Source of the DNA: JAAYRQ01 sp035647815
GTDB taxonomy: Bacteria; Bacillota; Syntrophomonadia; Syntrophomonadales; Syntrophomonadaceae
Assembly: GCA_035647815.1 (NCBI GenBank)
Contig: DASRMR010000040.1
Location: forward strand, 1-52,364
Direction of reading: 5' to 3'
Length of the DNA: 52,364 nucleotides
Within the stretch, counting starts at the first letter, position 1; each line of letters opens with the position of its first letter. A program made the position numbers and the translations under genes. Positions 50,317-52,364 of the stretch are shown here, in pieces. The notes under the pieces were generated by a model. That model saw only the letters and a program-made list of their open reading frames with translations. It was not told the DNA's origin and did no database searches.

Positions 50317-52364
50317 TTATTTTCCCACAATACTTATAAAACGTTTTAGAACTACACTAACTTCAGCTCTTGTTGCTGTTCCTTGTGGGTCGAATTTGTT
50401 GTTATCTTTTCCTGAAATGATGCCTGACATTTGCATCTGTTTTACGGATGCTTTTGCATAGTTGCTTGTTTTTTCACTGTCTGCAAATATGGTTTCTACT
50501 TTCACTTCTGGGAGTTCAAATCCTGCTGACTTTGAATAGTTTTCCATGATTACTGCCATCTGTTCTCGAGTAATAGATTGCTCTGGGGCAAAATCAGTTG
50601 CTGATACACCATTTACAATATTGTTTTTTCTAGCCCATTCTGTATATGGCATATAATAAGCATCTGATTTCACATCTTTAAAACTACTGTCTTTATAGTT
50701 GCTTGTATCAGCTTCTGCAAGTCTTCCTAGTACTGTAACAAACATTCCTCTTGTCATAGACATGTCTGGTGAGAATTTGTTATCACCTGTACCACTGAAT
50801 AGTTTTCTGGCTGTCACAAATTCGATATCATCTTTTGCCCAGTGATTAGTGATATCTGTGAAAATGATTGTTTCCTTATCAGCTACTTTGTCTTCCTTAT
50901 ATCCTATTGCGAATTTGGAAAAGTGATCTGTTACGAAGCTTAAAGTTTTGCTCTTTGCATCATAAACTGAATTTGGTATTTCTTGAATTTTACCTTTATC
51001 GTCAATGTAGTAAACAGTTAAGTTTTCTGCTTTTTCATCCGCAGCTAAAGTATATGGAATAGCAATAGAAACTTTACCTTTTCCGAAATTAGTTACTTTT
51101 TCTCCGTTAGTACCTGTAATGGAAAAATCAAATACAGGACGATTTCCTACTACTTCTTTTGCCTCTGCTAAAAGTGTGTTATTATCTACTATTTTCGCAG
51201 ATAAGTTTACATCTGTCGCAATTTCATTTTGAATTGTTTTTAGAGTTTCAAGGTCTAAATTTATTGTTGCTAGATCGCTATTGACGGTAAACTCTTTGAC
51301 GCCAGCCTTAGCGAGTTCATCTACTGTCTTATTAGTAAGGTCTACGGATATATTAGTTGCTGTAATGTTTTTTGTATTTACTTTAATTTCTACTGAAATA
51401 CCTTCTTCTTCTGTGGCATTTTTCTTTGCTGCTGCTTGTGCTTTTTCTATAGCATCTTTAACTGTGTTTTTAGATACTTGAACAATTGCTGTTCCTTTTG
51501 TTACTTTGGCGCTAGTGGATGCTATTACTTTTGTTGGCGTATTCGACTCTTTTTTAGTTTCTACCCTTGTCGTATCCTTACTGCTAGTATCTATATTATT
51601 TGATGGGCTTCCGCCGCTTGAGTTATCGCTACTGCTATCTTTTCTATATTCTCCGACTATTACTTCTGCTACCGCACCTGCGTTATATTCTTCTCTAGCT
51701 AAAAGTCTCACTTCATAAGTTCCAGGGGTTAATCCTGTTACTTCTGTTCCATCAATACCTATAAAGCTACTTGCACCTTTAAGTCTATATTCCATTTTAT
51801 CTGTTGTATTTTTTATTTTGCCATCAGCATTAGATGCCGATGTTGGTGCTATTCCTATTAACCCTTCCGGTGCATTTTGTTCTGCATTTGCTACACTAAC
51901 TTTTATTGTATAGGTCGCTTTTATCCCATCTTCTGCTGTTACTTCTATTACCCAGGTAGCTCCAGCATCTGATGTTGTTGCTAGTGTTTGTGTTGCCCTA
52001 GCGTCTTGTAGAATTAATTCTATATTTGCTGCTGCTAATTCTGATAGTATCGTTCCTGCTGGTAATTCTATCTCATAGTTGTTAGCTGATTCTTCTGTTG
52101 CTGGATTTCCTTTTACTTTTACTGATACTACTCCAACCTCTGCTGATTTTATATATTCTGCTACTTCTACTGTCGCTATTGCTCCTGAATTATATCCTGG
52201 TTTTGCTTTGTACCTTATTTGATAGGTTCCTGCTTTTAATCCTATTGTTTCTCCTGCTGTTGCTTGTGTCCAACTATCTTCTGATATTAGCTTGTATTCC
52301 ATTTCAACTGTTGTCCCTGTTATTTTTCCATCATTGTCTGCTATTGTTGTTGGTGCCTGTCCTT
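50317..52364 (-). CDS. large S-layer-homology surface protein, 5' end beyond the window
   Basis: At least 682 residues; the frame stays open to the window edge, so the signal peptide lies outside. At least two copies of an extracellular repeat are present, marked GKITGTTVEMEYKLI...AGTYQIRYKAKPGYNSGAIA and GKIKNTTDKMEYRLK...PGTYEVRLLAREEYNAGAVA. Between them is a cadherin-like segment (TWVIEVTAEDGIKATYTIKV). A Ser/Asp/Asn-rich linker and a middle domain follow, and three C-terminal SLH domains (ITNHWAKDDIEFVTARKLFS, WARKNNIVNGVSATDFAPEQ, VKQMQMSGIISGKDNNKFDP) bind cell-wall polymer. It is a cell-surface protein; no enzymatic domain is seen. Confidence 0.9.
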   Translation of the reverse strand, partial: GQAPTTIADNDGKITGTTVEMEYKLISEDSWTQATAGETIGLKAGTYQIRYKAKPGYNSGAIATVEVAEYIKSAEVGVVSVKVKGNPATEESANNYEIELPAGTILSELAAANIELILQDARATQTLATTSDAGATWVIEVTAEDGIKATYTIKVSVANAEQNAPEGLIGIAPTSASNADGKIKNTTDKMEYRLKGASSFIGIDGTEVTGLTPGTYEVRLLAREEYNAGAVAEVIVGEYRKDSSSDNSSGGSPSNNIDTSSKDTTRVETKKESNTPTKVIASTSAKVTKGTAIVQVSKNTVKDAIEKAQAAAKKNATEEEGISVEIKVNTKNITATNISVDLTNKTVDELAKAGVKEFTVNSDLATINLDLETLKTIQNEIATDVNLSAKIVDNNTLLAEAKEVVGNRPVFDFSITGTNGEKVTNFGKGKVSIAIPYTLAADEKAENLTVYYIDDKGKIQEIPNSVYDAKSKTLSFVTDHFSKFAIGYKEDKVADKETIIFTDITNHWAKDDIEFVTARKLFSGTGDNKFSPDMSMTRGMFVTVLGRLAEADTSNYKDSSFKDVKSDAYYMPYTEWARKNNIVNGVSATDFAPEQSITREQMAVIMENYSKSAGFELPEVKVETIFADSEKTSNYAKASVKQMQMSGIISGKDNNKFDPQGTATRAEVSVVLKRFISIVGK

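Overview
The window (52,364 bp, low G+C) looks like chromosome from an anaerobic, endospore-forming Firmicute of the class Clostridia. Spore genes (spmA, spmB, a ytfJ-type gene, a BofC-C-domain gene), S-layer-homology proteins, purine-rich ribosome binding sites with frequent TTG/GTG starts, and two selenocysteine formate dehydrogenases support this. Nearly all genes lie on the minus strand, and I saw no tRNA, rRNA or CRISPR array. Genus cannot be fixed from the sequence alone.

Layout. 1-2.4 kb: a glycosyltransferase fragment, an HDOD gene with an unknown partner, and rluB. 2.6-8.2 kb: an ADP-ribosylglycohydrolase and folE (plus strand), then a one-carbon cassette fhs, fchA, ftcD that can convert formiminoglutamate to formate with ATP formation. 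8.6-16 kb: a conserved spore/chromosome block (spmB, spmA, ytfJ, DUF2953, DUF1992, scpB, scpA, M50 protease, DHH-CBS-CCA fusion). 16.1-16.5 kb: a non-coding inverted-repeat element. 16.5-30 kb: housekeeping genes (lysA, LapA-like, a CDF metal transporter behind a probable NiCo riboswitch, secF, secD, HD protein, yajC, tgt, queA, queH, ruvB, ruvA, ruvC, BofC-like, an orphan Hsp20-like gene, yebC). 30-34.6 kb: nadE, cysK and metH, the last behind an S-box-like leader that lacks its P2 arm.

34.6-45.4 kb is the metabolic centre: tatA, a cytoplasmic NAD-linked formate dehydrogenase (NuoF-like, NuoE-like, selenoprotein FdhA), then the chaperone fdhE and a Tat-exported, membrane-anchored formate dehydrogenase (fdnI, fdnH, selenoprotein fdnG). 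Both catalytic genes are interrupted by in-frame UGA followed by a SECIS-like hairpin, and each should be read as one gene. Upstream of fdnG is a long structured leader that ends in an intrinsic terminator; this is the best candidate for an undescribed or uncatalogued regulator in the window. The one-carbon cassette makes formate, the two dehydrogenases oxidise or make it on either side of the membrane, and MetH uses methyl-THF, so formate and folate chemistry links the distant blocks.

45.4-52.4 kb is accessory and decaying: AT-rich duplications, a YvlD-like membrane protein, a transposase fragment, a broken S-layer-homology gene, palindromic repeats, a DNRLRE-type protein beside a small unknown protein, a RelE/ParE-Phd toxin-antitoxin pair, and a large S-layer-homology protein cut by the window edge. 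Short hairpin repeats shared between 11.0, 49.3 and 50.2 kb mark this mobile fraction.
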